This document shows, in pieces, positions 9,264-18,299 of a stretch of DNA of 51,994 nt. How positions within the stretch are numbered: position 1 is the stretch's first letter; every line of letters begins with the position of its first letter. The stretch comes from Butyrivibrio sp. (GTDB lineage Bacteria; Bacillota; Clostridia; Lachnospirales; Lachnospiraceae). The position numbers and the translations under genes are program-made. The stretch lies in the NCBI GenBank assembly GCA_024692165.1, contig JAILMY010000029.1, positions 1 to 51,994 on the forward strand, in the 5' to 3' direction. Under the pieces are notes generated by a model. The model was not told the origin of the DNA, did not search any database, and saw only the letters and a program-made list of their open reading frames with translations.

Positions 9264-9334
9264 GCGGGTGTAGTTCAATGGTAGAACACCAGCCTTCCAA
9301 GCTGGATACGTGGGTTCGATTCCCATCACCCGCT
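9264..9334 (+). tRNA. tRNA-Gly (anticodon TCC)
   Basis: 71-nt cloverleaf GCGGGTG...CACCCGC; loop CTTCCAA gives TCC; TTCGATT T-loop; CCA not encoded. Confidence 0.95.
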
Positions 9335-9360
9335 TACTGATATTTTTTTTGCAATTTTTT

Positions 9361-9403
9361 CAAATGCGAATGATTTGCATTTGCAATTAACCGACGCTAT
9401 ACT
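9361..9403 (+). promoter_or_regulatory. Fur-family-type operator overlapping the promoter of the metal exporter/fur pair
   Basis: CAAATGCGAATGATTTGCATTTG (near-perfect 11-1-11 palindrome; core TGCGAAT-G-ATTTGCA resembles a 7-1-7 Fur/PerR/Zur box); -35 TTGCAT 9375-9380, 17 nt, -10 TATACT 9398-9403. Confidence 0.7.
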
Positions 9404-9447
9404 ACCCTGTAGTTATTAATTGTTTTTTATTGTCAGGAGATATAAAC

Positions 9448-10344
9448 ATGGAAATGATAATTGATGTAGTTTTAGATGCAGTGATCGACTCTTTGAAGAT
9501 CCTTCCGTTTTTATTTGTCACATATCTTATTATGGAGTACTTAGAGCACAAGACCTCTGAGTTCACTTCTTCTATAGTAGAGAAAACAGAATATCTTGGT
9601 CCTCTCTGGGGCGGACTTATCGGAATCTTTCCCCAGTGCGGATTTTCAGCGGCAGCTTCCAACTTCTATGCCGGAAGAGTCATAACTTTAGGAACACTGA
9701 TTGCCATCTACCTGTCCACATCTGATGAGATGGTTCCTCTTTTTATTTCAGAGCATGTTCCGCTTCCTGTACTTATTAAGATTCTTGCCCTCAAGGCTTT
9801 GATAGGTATTATAGCAGGATTTATCATCGATTTTGTTGTACATGCTTATCACAAGGCCAAGAATAGATCCGCCAACGACCCTATCAGAATTGAAGCTCTT
9901 TGTGAAAAAGAGCACTGTCACTGCGAAGATGAGGAACATGAAGGCCTTATAGGAATCGTCCGCTCAGCTTTTGTTCACACCATTCACATTTTCCTCTTTG
10001 TTCTTATTTTTACTTTGATCCTTGGATTTGTGATCGAGCTTATAGGGGAAGAAAATCTGGCAGTGCTACTTAAGACAAGCCCTGTTATAAGCCATATTCT
10101 GGCCGGTCTCGTTGGACTTATTCCAAATTGTGCAGCATCTGTTATCATCACAGAGCTCTACCTTGATGAGATGATAACTCTGGGAACCATGATGTCAGGA
10201 CTTCTTGTCAGCGCAGGCATCGGACTTTTAGTGCTCTTTAGAGTAAATGATGACAAGAGGGAGAATTTCAACATCGCTGTTTTACTTTTCTTTGTTGGAA
10301 CAATCGTAGGTCTTTTACTTGATGGATTTAAGATAGTCCTCTGA
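9448..10344 (+). CDS. Putative 10TM heavy-metal exporter (ArsP_2/putative manganese transporter-like)
   Basis: Internal repeat GLIGIFPQCGFSAAASNFYAGRVITLGTLIAIYLSTSDE / GLIPNCAASVIITELYLDEMITLGTMMSGLLVSAGIG; His/Cys-rich cytoplasmic loop; RBS AGGAG before ATG 9448. Confidence 0.75.
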   Translation: MEMIIDVVLDAVIDSLKILPFLFVTYLIMEYLEHKTSEFTSSIVEKTEYLGPLWGGLIGIFPQCGFSAAASNFYAGRVITLGTLIAIYLSTSDEMVPLFISEHVPLPVLIKILALKALIGIIAGFIIDFVVHAYHKAKNRSANDPIRIEALCEKEHCHCEDEEHEGLIGIVRSAFVHTIHIFLFVLIFTLILGFVIELIGEENLAVLLKTSPVISHILAGLVGLIPNCAASVIITELYLDEMITLGTMMSGLLVSAGIGLLVLFRVNDDKRENFNIAVLLFFVGTIVGLLLDGFKIVL

Positions 10345-10360
10345 TACAAAAGGAGCATAT

Positions 10361-10816
10361 ATGAGCTGCAAGATACATGCCGAATCCTACAATGAGATAA
10401 TAGAACGCAACTGGCCGGCGGGAATCAAGAAGACCCGTCAGAGAATGGATATTTTCGAGATCCTGTACGCTTCGGAGAATCCAATATCCGCCAATGACAT
10501 CTTCGTTGCCATCACCAGGAGCCATCCACAGGAGATGTACGCCATCTCCACCATATACAGAAATCTGCTGGCCTTCGAAAAAGCAGGAGTCATCACCAAA
10601 CACGTCCTTTCCACAGAGGACAACGCGGTATATGAGCTTAGCAGCAGGAGACATCACCACTATGCTGTATGTCTTTTGTGCCACAAGAAATTTCCAATTA
10701 ACGCCTGTCCGCTTCATATCATCGAAGAGGATATAGATAATTCTCTTCCAGGCTTTGAGATCACAGGACACACCCTGGAAGTTTATGGCTACTGTAAGGA
10801 TTGCAAATCGGAATAA
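10361..10816 (+). CDS. Fur-family transcriptional regulator
   Basis: Winged helix KKTRQRMDIFEIL...ISANDIFVAI...AISTIYRNLLAFEKAGVI, HHHYAVCLLCHK and CKDC metal-binding motifs. Confidence 0.9.
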   Translation: MSCKIHAESYNEIIERNWPAGIKKTRQRMDIFEILYASENPISANDIFVAITRSHPQEMYAISTIYRNLLAFEKAGVITKHVLSTEDNAVYELSSRRHHHYAVCLLCHKKFPINACPLHIIEEDIDNSLPGFEITGHTLEVYGYCKDCKSE

Positions 10817-10835
10817 ATAAACTAAATAATATAAG

Positions 10836-10875
10836 AAAAAAACCTTCACAACCCGTTTGGATCGTGAAGGTTTTT
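10836..10875 (+). terminator. Bidirectional intrinsic terminator
   Basis: AAAAACCTTCAC ... GTGAAGGTTTTT. Confidence 0.85.
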
Positions 10876-10938
10876 ATGTACTGACTAAAGCAATTGATTA
10901 TTAACTAGTTACACCTGATGTTTAAAAATCTAATTGAA

Positions 10939-11268
10939 TTAGTTGTTAGCTGTAGCCTCTGTTGTTGCCTCTGTAGCAGCCTCTGTTGACTCCTCAGCAG
11001 CTTCCTCTGTTGTAGCCTCTGTAGCTTCCTCAGTAGCCTCTGTTGTCTCCTCTGTAGCAACCTCTGTTGTCTCCTCAGCAGCTTCCTCTGTTGTAGCTTC
11101 TGTAGCCTCCTCAACAGCTTCCTCTGTTGTAGCTTCTGTAGCTTCCTCAACAGCTTCCTCAACTGTTGCCTCTACAGCTGGAGCCTCTGTTGCTGCCTCT
11201 CCGCAACCAGCAAGTACTGCTGCTGAAAGTGTTAAAACTGAAAGTAATGTTACGATGTTCTTTTTCAT
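10939..11268 (-). CDS. Small lipoprotein with a Thr/Glu/Ala low-complexity repeat as its whole mature region
   Basis: Signal peptide and lipobox LAGCGEAATEAP, then (EEATEATTEEA)n-like tandem repeats to the C-terminus. Confidence 0.75.
   Translation of the reverse strand: MKKNIVTLLSVLTLSAAVLAGCGEAATEAPAVEATVEEAVEEATEATTEEAVEEATEATTEEAAEETTEVATEETTEATEEATEATTEEAAEESTEAATEATTEATANN
10950..11180. repeat. Degenerate tandem repeat (coding)
   Basis: Recurring GCTTCCTCTGTTGTAGC(C/T)TCTGTAGC(C/T)TCCTC units encoding EEATEATTEEA. Confidence 0.75.
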
Positions 11269-11443
11269 AATATTCTATTCTCCTCTTCTACTGATGCTTG
11301 CAATATAAAATTGCATGTCAATTGCTTCAGTACGAGAATAGATTATACCCTTGAGTTTTTATCATGTCATGAACCCATTTGTGCATATTGTATTATGAAA
11401 TATCGTTTTCTTTGTACAAATGTTACAAAATTATTAATATATA

Positions 11444-12136
11444 TCAATTTGAAAAGTATCCGCCAAAGCTCACCGTACCTGAATCTGTCTCCGGATCATA
11501 GTCAAGAACCATCGACACTCCTTCATCCGACACATCCTTAAGGCTGTCACAGGCAAATACTCTCTGGGTTCCATTCAAGTCCTTTACTATAAATTCCCAC
11601 TGGAAGCTGTCTGTATGGATCTCAAGTGTTACACCCATAAGCGTATAGCCGGCTGCCAGCTTTTCACCTTCTCCGATCAGATTATCTGACAGATTATCTG
11701 TAGTCACATCTCTGAGAATTATGCTGGAAATATCAAATCCGGTCTTGTTTATAATATAGGCACCGATCTGCTTATTTTTCGCCAGCTCCTCATTGGCAGT
11801 GGTCTCTTCCTGATATGTTCCGTCCAGTTTCTTCTGGATAGCATCATATTGCCCCAGAAGAAGCTCTACTTCCGGGATCTTCTCATCGATCTTTTTATTG
11901 CTCAGCTTTGAAAAATCAGTCTCATATATGGCTGCTGCCTGGACTCCCAGCGCATCAAGCTCCGGTCTTAAGGAAGTATCTGCAATATCGAGATATTTCT
12001 CTTCTGCTGCTGCCTGATATTCCCTAAGCTGCCCTACAAATCCTTCTATCTCCCCCAGTTTCTCATCTGAGGCCTTACATCCCATCAGGGCAAACATCAT
12101 TATTATAGAAACAACTAGCGCAATTGTCTTTTTCAT
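11444..12136 (-). CDS. Uncharacterised lipoprotein
   Basis: Lipobox ALMGCKAS; no family recognised; start overlaps the upstream stop (ATGA). Confidence 0.75.
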   Translation of the reverse strand: MKKTIALVVSIIMMFALMGCKASDEKLGEIEGFVGQLREYQAAAEEKYLDIADTSLRPELDALGVQAAAIYETDFSKLSNKKIDEKIPEVELLLGQYDAIQKKLDGTYQEETTANEELAKNKQIGAYIINKTGFDISSIILRDVTTDNLSDNLIGEGEKLAAGYTLMGVTLEIHTDSFQWEFIVKDLNGTQRVFACDSLKDVSDEGVSMVLDYDPETDSGTVSFGGYFSN

Positions 12137-13293
12137 TTCTGCTCCATGCTGTAATAGTAGTCCATGATAAGTCCCACTACATATCTGTAGCTGACTTTAC
12201 CATCCGATACACCATTTACCTTCAGATTTGTATCAATAAAGGCATCTGCTGCCTTCTTTACGGTTTCAGTCTTAAATATAGCATTATCTTCCACTTCTTT
12301 CCAGCCGTCCTTGGACAGAAACTCGTTGTCGTACCTGACCCTGTCGGAAATCTTCACATGGGATTTGTATTCTTCTTTGCTCACCGCATTATAGAAATCA
12401 TTGTTTATATAGTTAAGAACCCCAAGATATCCGCTGTACTCAAAAACGATATCATCCGAGCCGATACAGGCCAGAAATCCAAAGAAATTAGCCTCATCTT
12501 CATATATATATCCGTGGGTATGGGCAAGCTCATGACACATGGTGAAGGGCTTATTCATGAGGTTCATCCTGTCGTTATAATTTGCCTCCATAGAAAAGGG
12601 AAAATAATATCCCTGCATGTACTGCTGACACATAAAGTCAGAGAAATACAGTGCCTTAGGCGTCACATAAAATCCCGACAGCCTTGGATACTGCTCTCCC
12701 AGCTTTTTCATGGCATCGATGGATGTCTTTTTCATATCACCGTAGTAAGCCACATTCCCATTTTCATCATGGGGAACCACCTTGGATAGGTCATTGCACT
12801 TTTTTACCACATAGTCCCTTAGCCTGGCCAGATCTTCGACAGTGTACTCTGTCGCCGCTTCCTCCTGACGGATGCTGAGCTTTGACGTGTGATACAAAAC
12901 GAAGCAGTTAAGGGTCATAAGAACTATGGTGATTGTCAAAAGAATCGGTGTAGTCCTGTAGAGGACATCGGAAATTGTATCAAAAGCCTTCTTTGCCGCA
13001 GAGGGCTTATCCGTCTTCCCGGTGAGCTTTCCCACTGCCATAAAGACCGTGTGGATCAGGATAAAAAGAACTGTGAAAATGATGTAGATCACCACGAGCA
13101 CCAAAAGAATTTCCCCTACAGAAAACGGAAATATGCTGGTAATTCTTCCGTAAATACCTGTTAGTAGCGGAAATATATTGGCGACATAGAAATCAGAAAA
13201 AGATCTGCTGAGCCAGGCCGCCACATTGATCAGGGCGCAGACTCCCAGAATCACGATGATGGGCAGTGAATATGCCCGATTATTCCTTCTCAA
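12133..13293 (-). CDS. DUF3810-like membrane protein with an HExxH metallopeptidase motif
   Basis: N-terminal TM segments; PFTMCHELAHTHGYIYEDEANFFGFLAC. Confidence 0.8.
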   Translation of the reverse strand: MRRNNRAYSLPIIVILGVCALINVAAWLSRSFSDFYVANIFPLLTGIYGRITSIFPFSVGEILLVLVVIYIIFTVLFILIHTVFMAVGKLTGKTDKPSAAKKAFDTISDVLYRTTPILLTITIVLMTLNCFVLYHTSKLSIRQEEAATEYTVEDLARLRDYVVKKCNDLSKVVPHDENGNVAYYGDMKKTSIDAMKKLGEQYPRLSGFYVTPKALYFSDFMCQQYMQGYYFPFSMEANYNDRMNLMNKPFTMCHELAHTHGYIYEDEANFFGFLACIGSDDIVFEYSGYLGVLNYINNDFYNAVSKEEYKSHVKISDRVRYDNEFLSKDGWKEVEDNAIFKTETVKKAADAFIDTNLKVNGVSDGKVSYRYVVGLIMDYYYSMEQK

Positions 13294-13391
13294 TAAAAAG
13301 TAACCCCCATTACTAATTATGTAATAACATGATATCAGTTCCTATGTTAGAATTAAAGTGTCAGATTATTACTGTAAGGAATGGGAATTGT

Positions 13392-14066
13392 ATGAAACTT
13401 TTAGTTGCTGATGATGAAGTTGAACTGGCCAATGCGCTGGTTGCAATATTAAAGCATAGTAATTACACGGTTGATGCCGTATATAACGGAAATGACGCCC
13501 TGGACTATGCTCTGGCAGGGGACTATGACGGTATAATTCTGGATATCATGATGCCCGGCCTTGATGGCATGGAAGTCTTAAAGAGCCTACGCGACAAAGG
13601 CATCTCTTCACCGGTTCTTTTCCTGACTGCCAAATCCGAGGTGGATGACAGGATAAAGGGCCTTGATCTTGGAGCCGACGACTATATTCCAAAGCCCTTT
13701 GACATGGGAGAACTACTGGCAAGAGTACGTGCAATGCTCAGAAGAAAAGCGGATTTTGCTCCTTCAAATCTTAGCTGCGGAAATCTCACTCTTGACAGGG
13801 CTACCTTCGAAATGTCCACCGAGGGACATGAAAAGATACGTCTCTCCGGTAGAGAATTCCAGATGATGGAAATGCTCATGACATCTTCGGGAAGGATCAT
13901 CTCCGTAGACACATTCATGGACCGTATTTGGGCAGATGGCGAAGCTGACGTGAACGTTGTATGGGTATATATCTCAAACCTCCGCAAAAAGCTCACCTCC
14001 CTTGAGGCCACCTGTGAGATAAAGGCTTCCCGTGGTCTTGGTTATTCCATCAATAAAACTACTTGA
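13392..14066 (+). CDS. OmpR-family response regulator
   Basis: Receiver MKLLVADDEVELANAL...DIMMPGLDG...KPFDMGELLARVRA plus winged-helix C-terminus. Confidence 0.93.
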   Translation: MKLLVADDEVELANALVAILKHSNYTVDAVYNGNDALDYALAGDYDGIILDIMMPGLDGMEVLKSLRDKGISSPVLFLTAKSEVDDRIKGLDLGADDYIPKPFDMGELLARVRAMLRRKADFAPSNLSCGNLTLDRATFEMSTEGHEKIRLSGREFQMMEMLMTSSGRIISVDTFMDRIWADGEADVNVVWVYISNLRKKLTSLEATCEIKASRGLGYSINKTT

Positions 14067-14074
14067 GGTTATCT

Positions 14075-15370
14075 ATGGTAAAAAAACTAAGGCGCAAATT
14101 TGTTGTTACTGCAATGCTTTCTCTTCTGGCAATTCTTGTGGTAATGATCGCCGTAATTAACATCACGAATGCAGTGGGGGTCTTCAAGGATACCGATAGT
14201 CAGTTATCCATTCTGACCTCCAATAACGGCCTTTTTCCCGGCATGGAAAGAAATAGCCACTTGGGTCCCTTCGGGCCTTTTGATCCCTTCTCCTTTGACA
14301 GACTGCAAAACGCCAAAGTGATGGAAATGCCCTATCAGTCCAGATATTTCGTGGTCTGGTTCGACAGTTCTCAGAATATATCCGCCATTGATCTTATGCA
14401 CATCGCCGCCGTTTCCGCTGAAGATGCCACAAACTACGGCCTTCAGGCTGCCGTTTCCGGCAAAGAAAAAGGTATGCTGCACTCCTACCGCTATCAGAAG
14501 GCAACCACTGATGAAGGCACCCTGTTCATTGTCTTTGTGGACATGTCCAACGCGCTACTGAACATTTACAGCCTCTTGTCGAAATCGATGCTTGTAGGGT
14601 TATTTGCTCTGGCAGCCATGTTTCTTTTAGTATTCATGTTCTCAACTCACGCTGTTGCGCCCGTTGTGGAATCCCTTGAAAAGCAAAAGCGCTTTATCAC
14701 TGATGCCGGCCACGAGCTCAAGACCCCCCTTGCCGTTATCTCGGCAAACGTCGATGTTCTGGAGCTGGAAGCAGGGAAAAATGAGTGGACCTCCAGTATC
14801 CGCAATCAGATAAAGCGTATGAACAGTCTGGTAAAAAACCTTCTTACTCTCTCAAGGATGGACGAGGAGAGGATGCGCGTTGTTTTTTCCGACTTTGATC
14901 TTAGCAAAACCGTTGAAGAGACTGCCACATCATTCCAGGCTCTTGCCGAGTCCAAGGGCAAGAACTATCAGACAGAAATTGAAAGCGGCATACATATCAC
15001 CGGAGATCAGAAATCAATTGAGCAGCTAACATCGCTTCTTTTGGATAACGCCATGAAATACTCTTCAGAAAAAGGCCTGATTCGCCTTACTCTTTCAAAA
15101 GATAAGCAGATCACCATGGAAGTATCAAACACCTGCGACTCTATTCCGGATGGAAACCTTGACCGACTCTTTGACCGCTTCTACAGAGCCGATTCCTCAA
15201 GAAGCCGCGATACAGGCGGATATGGCATAGGACTTTCCGTGGCAAGAGCCATAGCAAACTCCCACGGCGGAAACATTGAAGCCCTTAGGGATGGTGATAA
15301 GCTAATACGCTTTGTCGTTAAGCTTCCAAAGACGCTTCCCAAGAATATTGCTAAAGCAAATCACCCATAA
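14075..15370 (+). CDS. Sensor histidine kinase
   Basis: Two TMs, FITDAGHELKTPLAVI H-box, HATPase FYRADSSRSRDTGGYGIGLSVARAI. Confidence 0.92.
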   Translation: MVKKLRRKFVVTAMLSLLAILVVMIAVINITNAVGVFKDTDSQLSILTSNNGLFPGMERNSHLGPFGPFDPFSFDRLQNAKVMEMPYQSRYFVVWFDSSQNISAIDLMHIAAVSAEDATNYGLQAAVSGKEKGMLHSYRYQKATTDEGTLFIVFVDMSNALLNIYSLLSKSMLVGLFALAAMFLLVFMFSTHAVAPVVESLEKQKRFITDAGHELKTPLAVISANVDVLELEAGKNEWTSSIRNQIKRMNSLVKNLLTLSRMDEERMRVVFSDFDLSKTVEETATSFQALAESKGKNYQTEIESGIHITGDQKSIEQLTSLLLDNAMKYSSEKGLIRLTLSKDKQITMEVSNTCDSIPDGNLDRLFDRFYRADSSRSRDTGGYGIGLSVARAIANSHGGNIEALRDGDKLIRFVVKLPKTLPKNIAKANHP

Positions 15371-15483
15371 CCACGCCATTTCATGCTATAATTAAGTATC
15401 GAGTAAATCCAACTGAATATCGTTTTGTTCTGAATTTTGTTTTATGTCACTGAAAATCTGAAAATTCTGTATCGGAGGTGCAT

Positions 15484-15969
15484 ATGTATAAAAAAGGGGA
15501 TAAGGTTATAATTCTGGATTACAACGACAAGCCACTGGTTCCTCAGGTTGTGGGCGAGATTGAGGATGTTTATGGCCCTGACAGGGTCAGACTTATTATG
15601 CCAGATGGCGCCGGCTGCCTTGAATTCACCAACAGATTCAAGAAGATCGATGAGAAGACCTACGCCAAGTATCATGACGCAATTCTTCAAAGGGAAAAGA
15701 AACTCCCCATTGACCTTCAGCTGGATATCAGGAAGTTTGCGTCAAAACATCCCAGACGAAGAAAAGACGAAATCATCAAACAATTCGATTTGGATAAGCG
15801 CTATGTATCGATCATCAACGCATACATGGGCCGTGAAATGATGTATGGCAAAGAGAATATCAACGAGAGATTCCTCTTTGAATACAAGGAAGCCCTCTAC
15901 GGAATAGTAGAGACCAGAACCTTTTTCCATGAGCTGGATGACTCAATTGCCATCCCTGAGCTCCCTTGA
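15484..15969 (+). CDS. Conserved hypothetical protein
   Basis: ATG 15484 preceded by CGGAGGTG; 162-codon ORF; no recognised family. Confidence 0.7.
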   Translation: MYKKGDKVIILDYNDKPLVPQVVGEIEDVYGPDRVRLIMPDGAGCLEFTNRFKKIDEKTYAKYHDAILQREKKLPIDLQLDIRKFASKHPRRRKDEIIKQFDLDKRYVSIINAYMGREMMYGKENINERFLFEYKEALYGIVETRTFFHELDDSIAIPELP

Positions 15970-17424
15970 CTTTTGCTTCCTTGTAAAGGCTATGGAAAAA
16001 CCCAAAAGGATATACACATAAGGTGTAGATACCATCTGGGAAAAAGATATCTGACTGTAAATAAAATATGAAAACACTGGGAGAATGCAGATTGTAACTG
16101 CGTTCTCCTTTTCTTTTGCTGTAAATGCATTGCAGATAACACTTATAAAAAGTCCCAGATAAAGAGATGCGCCAATAAGTCCTCTTTCAATAAGCACAGT
16201 AAGAAGCTCACAGTGGGCATTTGTCAGCACATCTGCTCCAAACACGTTGAAAAATGAGCCGTTCCATGCCGGATCCTTCATGGCGTAGGGATAGAGGCAG
16301 TCCTGGCCCACTCCCACCAGCTTTTGCCAGGGAGAAAGACCAAGGAAAATATCACTACACATTCTCCAGATGATACCCCTTCCGTTTCCGAATTCATCAC
16401 TAAAGCTTCTGTAAAACACAATAATGCCAAGGACAGATGATATCGCTACCGCCGCCAAGATAATGCGTCTTATCAGAGCCTGTCTGTAGGATACATTTAT
16501 CTCTTCCAGAAGTCTTACAAGCCTGTATAGGAAAAAAGCTGCGGCCATGATCACAATTCCAATACGCATGGATACAAGCTTTGTAAGCAGATTTTCCTCA
16601 TAGGTGTAAAGTGATCCAAACAACACAAGGAGTAAATCTGCTGCCGCCATACCCATACCCAGCACAAAAAACTGAATGAGATACCTTTTTAGTGACTCTC
16701 TGCCGGTGCCTGTCAAAGAAATAAATGCCAGAAGCACATAACAAGCTATCACAATAAGAAGCGCCCCATCACTTCCCTGAAGGAATATTGCAGTAATCCC
16801 CGGGATCACATATATTCCCGACAGAAAAAAGAGCTTTGAAAAGGGCTTTTGGGCAAACATTATGCCCACACCCAGTGGTACAAACACCGAAAGAAAACCG
16901 GCATACCAGTTGATGTTTCCGATGGTGGCAAGATAGCCTGAGTCAGCACCGCCAAAAGACATAATAGAGATTCCAAAGCGGTTTGTGATCCCCAGAACAA
17001 ATTCAAAGAATGGGACAAGGAGTATAAGGCCCGCCACCCATACTGGCATCTTCTCAAGCCTCGAAAAGACAATGGCAGCAAAAAACATTAAAAGCAGAGA
17101 AAGAAAGCCGCATCTCCAGCCTTCCATTCCAAGGAAGGCCGTTCTCTTATCTACAGAAAAAGCAAAAGACAAAAACCCCGACAGAAGCGTTCCATAGAGA
17201 CAAAGCTCCGGTGTCTGCATGGGTTCAGGCTTTTTTACAGGCGCATAGGCTGTCCTGTCCTTATTTTTACTTAGTAAGGCAAGGAAATAAAGCGCAAAAA
17301 AGCAAAGACTAACTGCGATAAAACAGCTGGCCTTTGCCTCTCCAAGCTCATAATAGCCCCTATTCATATATAAAGGAACAATGCTACACACTGCTATCAG
17401 GTATAGCACCATAAGAAGCTGCAT
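15943..17424 (-). CDS. O-antigen ligase/polymerase-like polytopic membrane protein
   Basis: About 11 TM segments; GNINWYAGFLSVFVPLGVGI and LTNAHCELLTVLIERGLIGASLYLGLF typical of Wzy_C/O-antigen ligase family. Confidence 0.8.
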   Translation of the reverse strand: MQLLMVLYLIAVCSIVPLYMNRGYYELGEAKASCFIAVSLCFFALYFLALLSKNKDRTAYAPVKKPEPMQTPELCLYGTLLSGFLSFAFSVDKRTAFLGMEGWRCGFLSLLLMFFAAIVFSRLEKMPVWVAGLILLVPFFEFVLGITNRFGISIMSFGGADSGYLATIGNINWYAGFLSVFVPLGVGIMFAQKPFSKLFFLSGIYVIPGITAIFLQGSDGALLIVIACYVLLAFISLTGTGRESLKRYLIQFFVLGMGMAAADLLLVLFGSLYTYEENLLTKLVSMRIGIVIMAAAFFLYRLVRLLEEINVSYRQALIRRIILAAVAISSVLGIIVFYRSFSDEFGNGRGIIWRMCSDIFLGLSPWQKLVGVGQDCLYPYAMKDPAWNGSFFNVFGADVLTNAHCELLTVLIERGLIGASLYLGLFISVICNAFTAKEKENAVTICILPVFSYFIYSQISFSQMVSTPYVYILLGFSIAFTRKQKSRELRDGN

Positions 17425-17429
17425 TTTTG

Positions 17430-18188
17430 TTATTCTCCCAACATACTTTTTATCTGAGGATTATCAGGATTTATCTCAAAGGACAGGGCTTTTTTTGTCA
17501 CAGGGTGCTTTAGTTCAAACTTGTAGCTCACAAGACAGATATCCTTTATGCCCATTTCCTGCGAGTAGTTAACTGAAGCCTCCGATCCGTAGTTCTTTTC
17601 CCCAAGGATCGGATAGCCCAGGTGTGATAACTGAACTCTGATCTGGTGAAAGCGTCCGGTAAGGAGCTTTATCCTAAGAAGAGTCGTCTCCTCTGTCCTT
17701 TTTACTACCTCATACTCCAGCTGTGCCTTTTTTACATCACCGGCCACAGTCCTTATATTTTCCCCATTATCCAGAGTGATGACTCCGTCTTTAAGACTGT
17801 ACTTCTCCTTCTCGTTAATGACCGCCGCAAAACCATCCTCTTTTCTTATAAGATAATCCGTAAGACTGCCCCTTTCATCAGGTATCACACCATAGCAAAG
17901 GGCATAGTAGTATTTGCCTGTGGTCCGCTTTTTTATCTGCTCCGAAATATCCCCGGCGGCCTTCCTTGTCTTGGCCAGCACCACTACCCCTTCCACCGGC
18001 TGGTCAAGCCTGTGGACCGTGGCTACGTAGGGCGGCTTTCCTGCCTTTCTGTCCTTTCTGGCAAGGTAGTTCCTGGCGGCACTCACCAGATCCATGGTGT
18101 AAGCCTTTGCCCCCTCCGTTGCAACCCCGGCAGGCTTGTGGCATACCAATATGTCATTATCCTCGTAAATATATCTGATATCTCTCAT
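17430..18188 (-). CDS. RluA-family RNA pseudouridine synthase
   Basis: DILVCHKPAGVATEG, VHRLDQPVEGVVVLAKT, LLTGRFHQIRVQLSHLGYPILGEKNYG. Confidence 0.92.
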   Translation of the reverse strand: MRDIRYIYEDNDILVCHKPAGVATEGAKAYTMDLVSAARNYLARKDRKAGKPPYVATVHRLDQPVEGVVVLAKTRKAAGDISEQIKKRTTGKYYYALCYGVIPDERGSLTDYLIRKEDGFAAVINEKEKYSLKDGVITLDNGENIRTVAGDVKKAQLEYEVVKRTEETTLLRIKLLTGRFHQIRVQLSHLGYPILGEKNYGSEASVNYSQEMGIKDICLVSYKFELKHPVTKKALSFEINPDNPQIKSMLGE

Positions 18189-18261
18189 AGTGACTTAGCA
18201 TCATTGTCCGCATTTTGCGGCAGGTAATTGTTCTGAATAAAAATATAAATATAAAAAGAAA

Positions 18262-18294
18262 AAACTCCTGTCCGGAATTTACCGGGCAGGAGCA
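18262..18294 (-). terminator. Terminator of the HK-RR unit
   Basis: CTCCTGTCCGG...CCGGGCAGGAG then T-rich tract on the minus strand. Confidence 0.8.
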
Positions 18295-18299
18295 TCTTA

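Noticed and set aside
9094-9300. N-terminal extension of SufC in the ORF track
   Set aside because: The extension covers the suf promoter, the palindrome and part of tRNA-Gly; the MSEQ start at 9093 matches other SufC proteins.
10905-11162. 85-aa Arg/Leu/Gln repeat ORF
   Set aside because: Frame-shifted reading of the same repeat; artefact of low complexity.
10950-11180. Possible CRISPR-like or intergenic tandem array
   Set aside because: Repeat is coding and in frame, with no unique spacers and no cas genes.
10943-11308. 121-aa plus-strand Ser/Val/Ala repeat ORF
   Set aside because: It is the reverse-complement reading of the Thr/Glu/Ala repeat of the minus-strand lipoprotein; no RBS and no independent evidence.
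13300-13391. ATTAC...GTAAT inverted repeat in the divergent region upstream of the response regulator
   Set aside because: Short AT-rich arms, likely by chance; no way to support an operator from this sequence alone.
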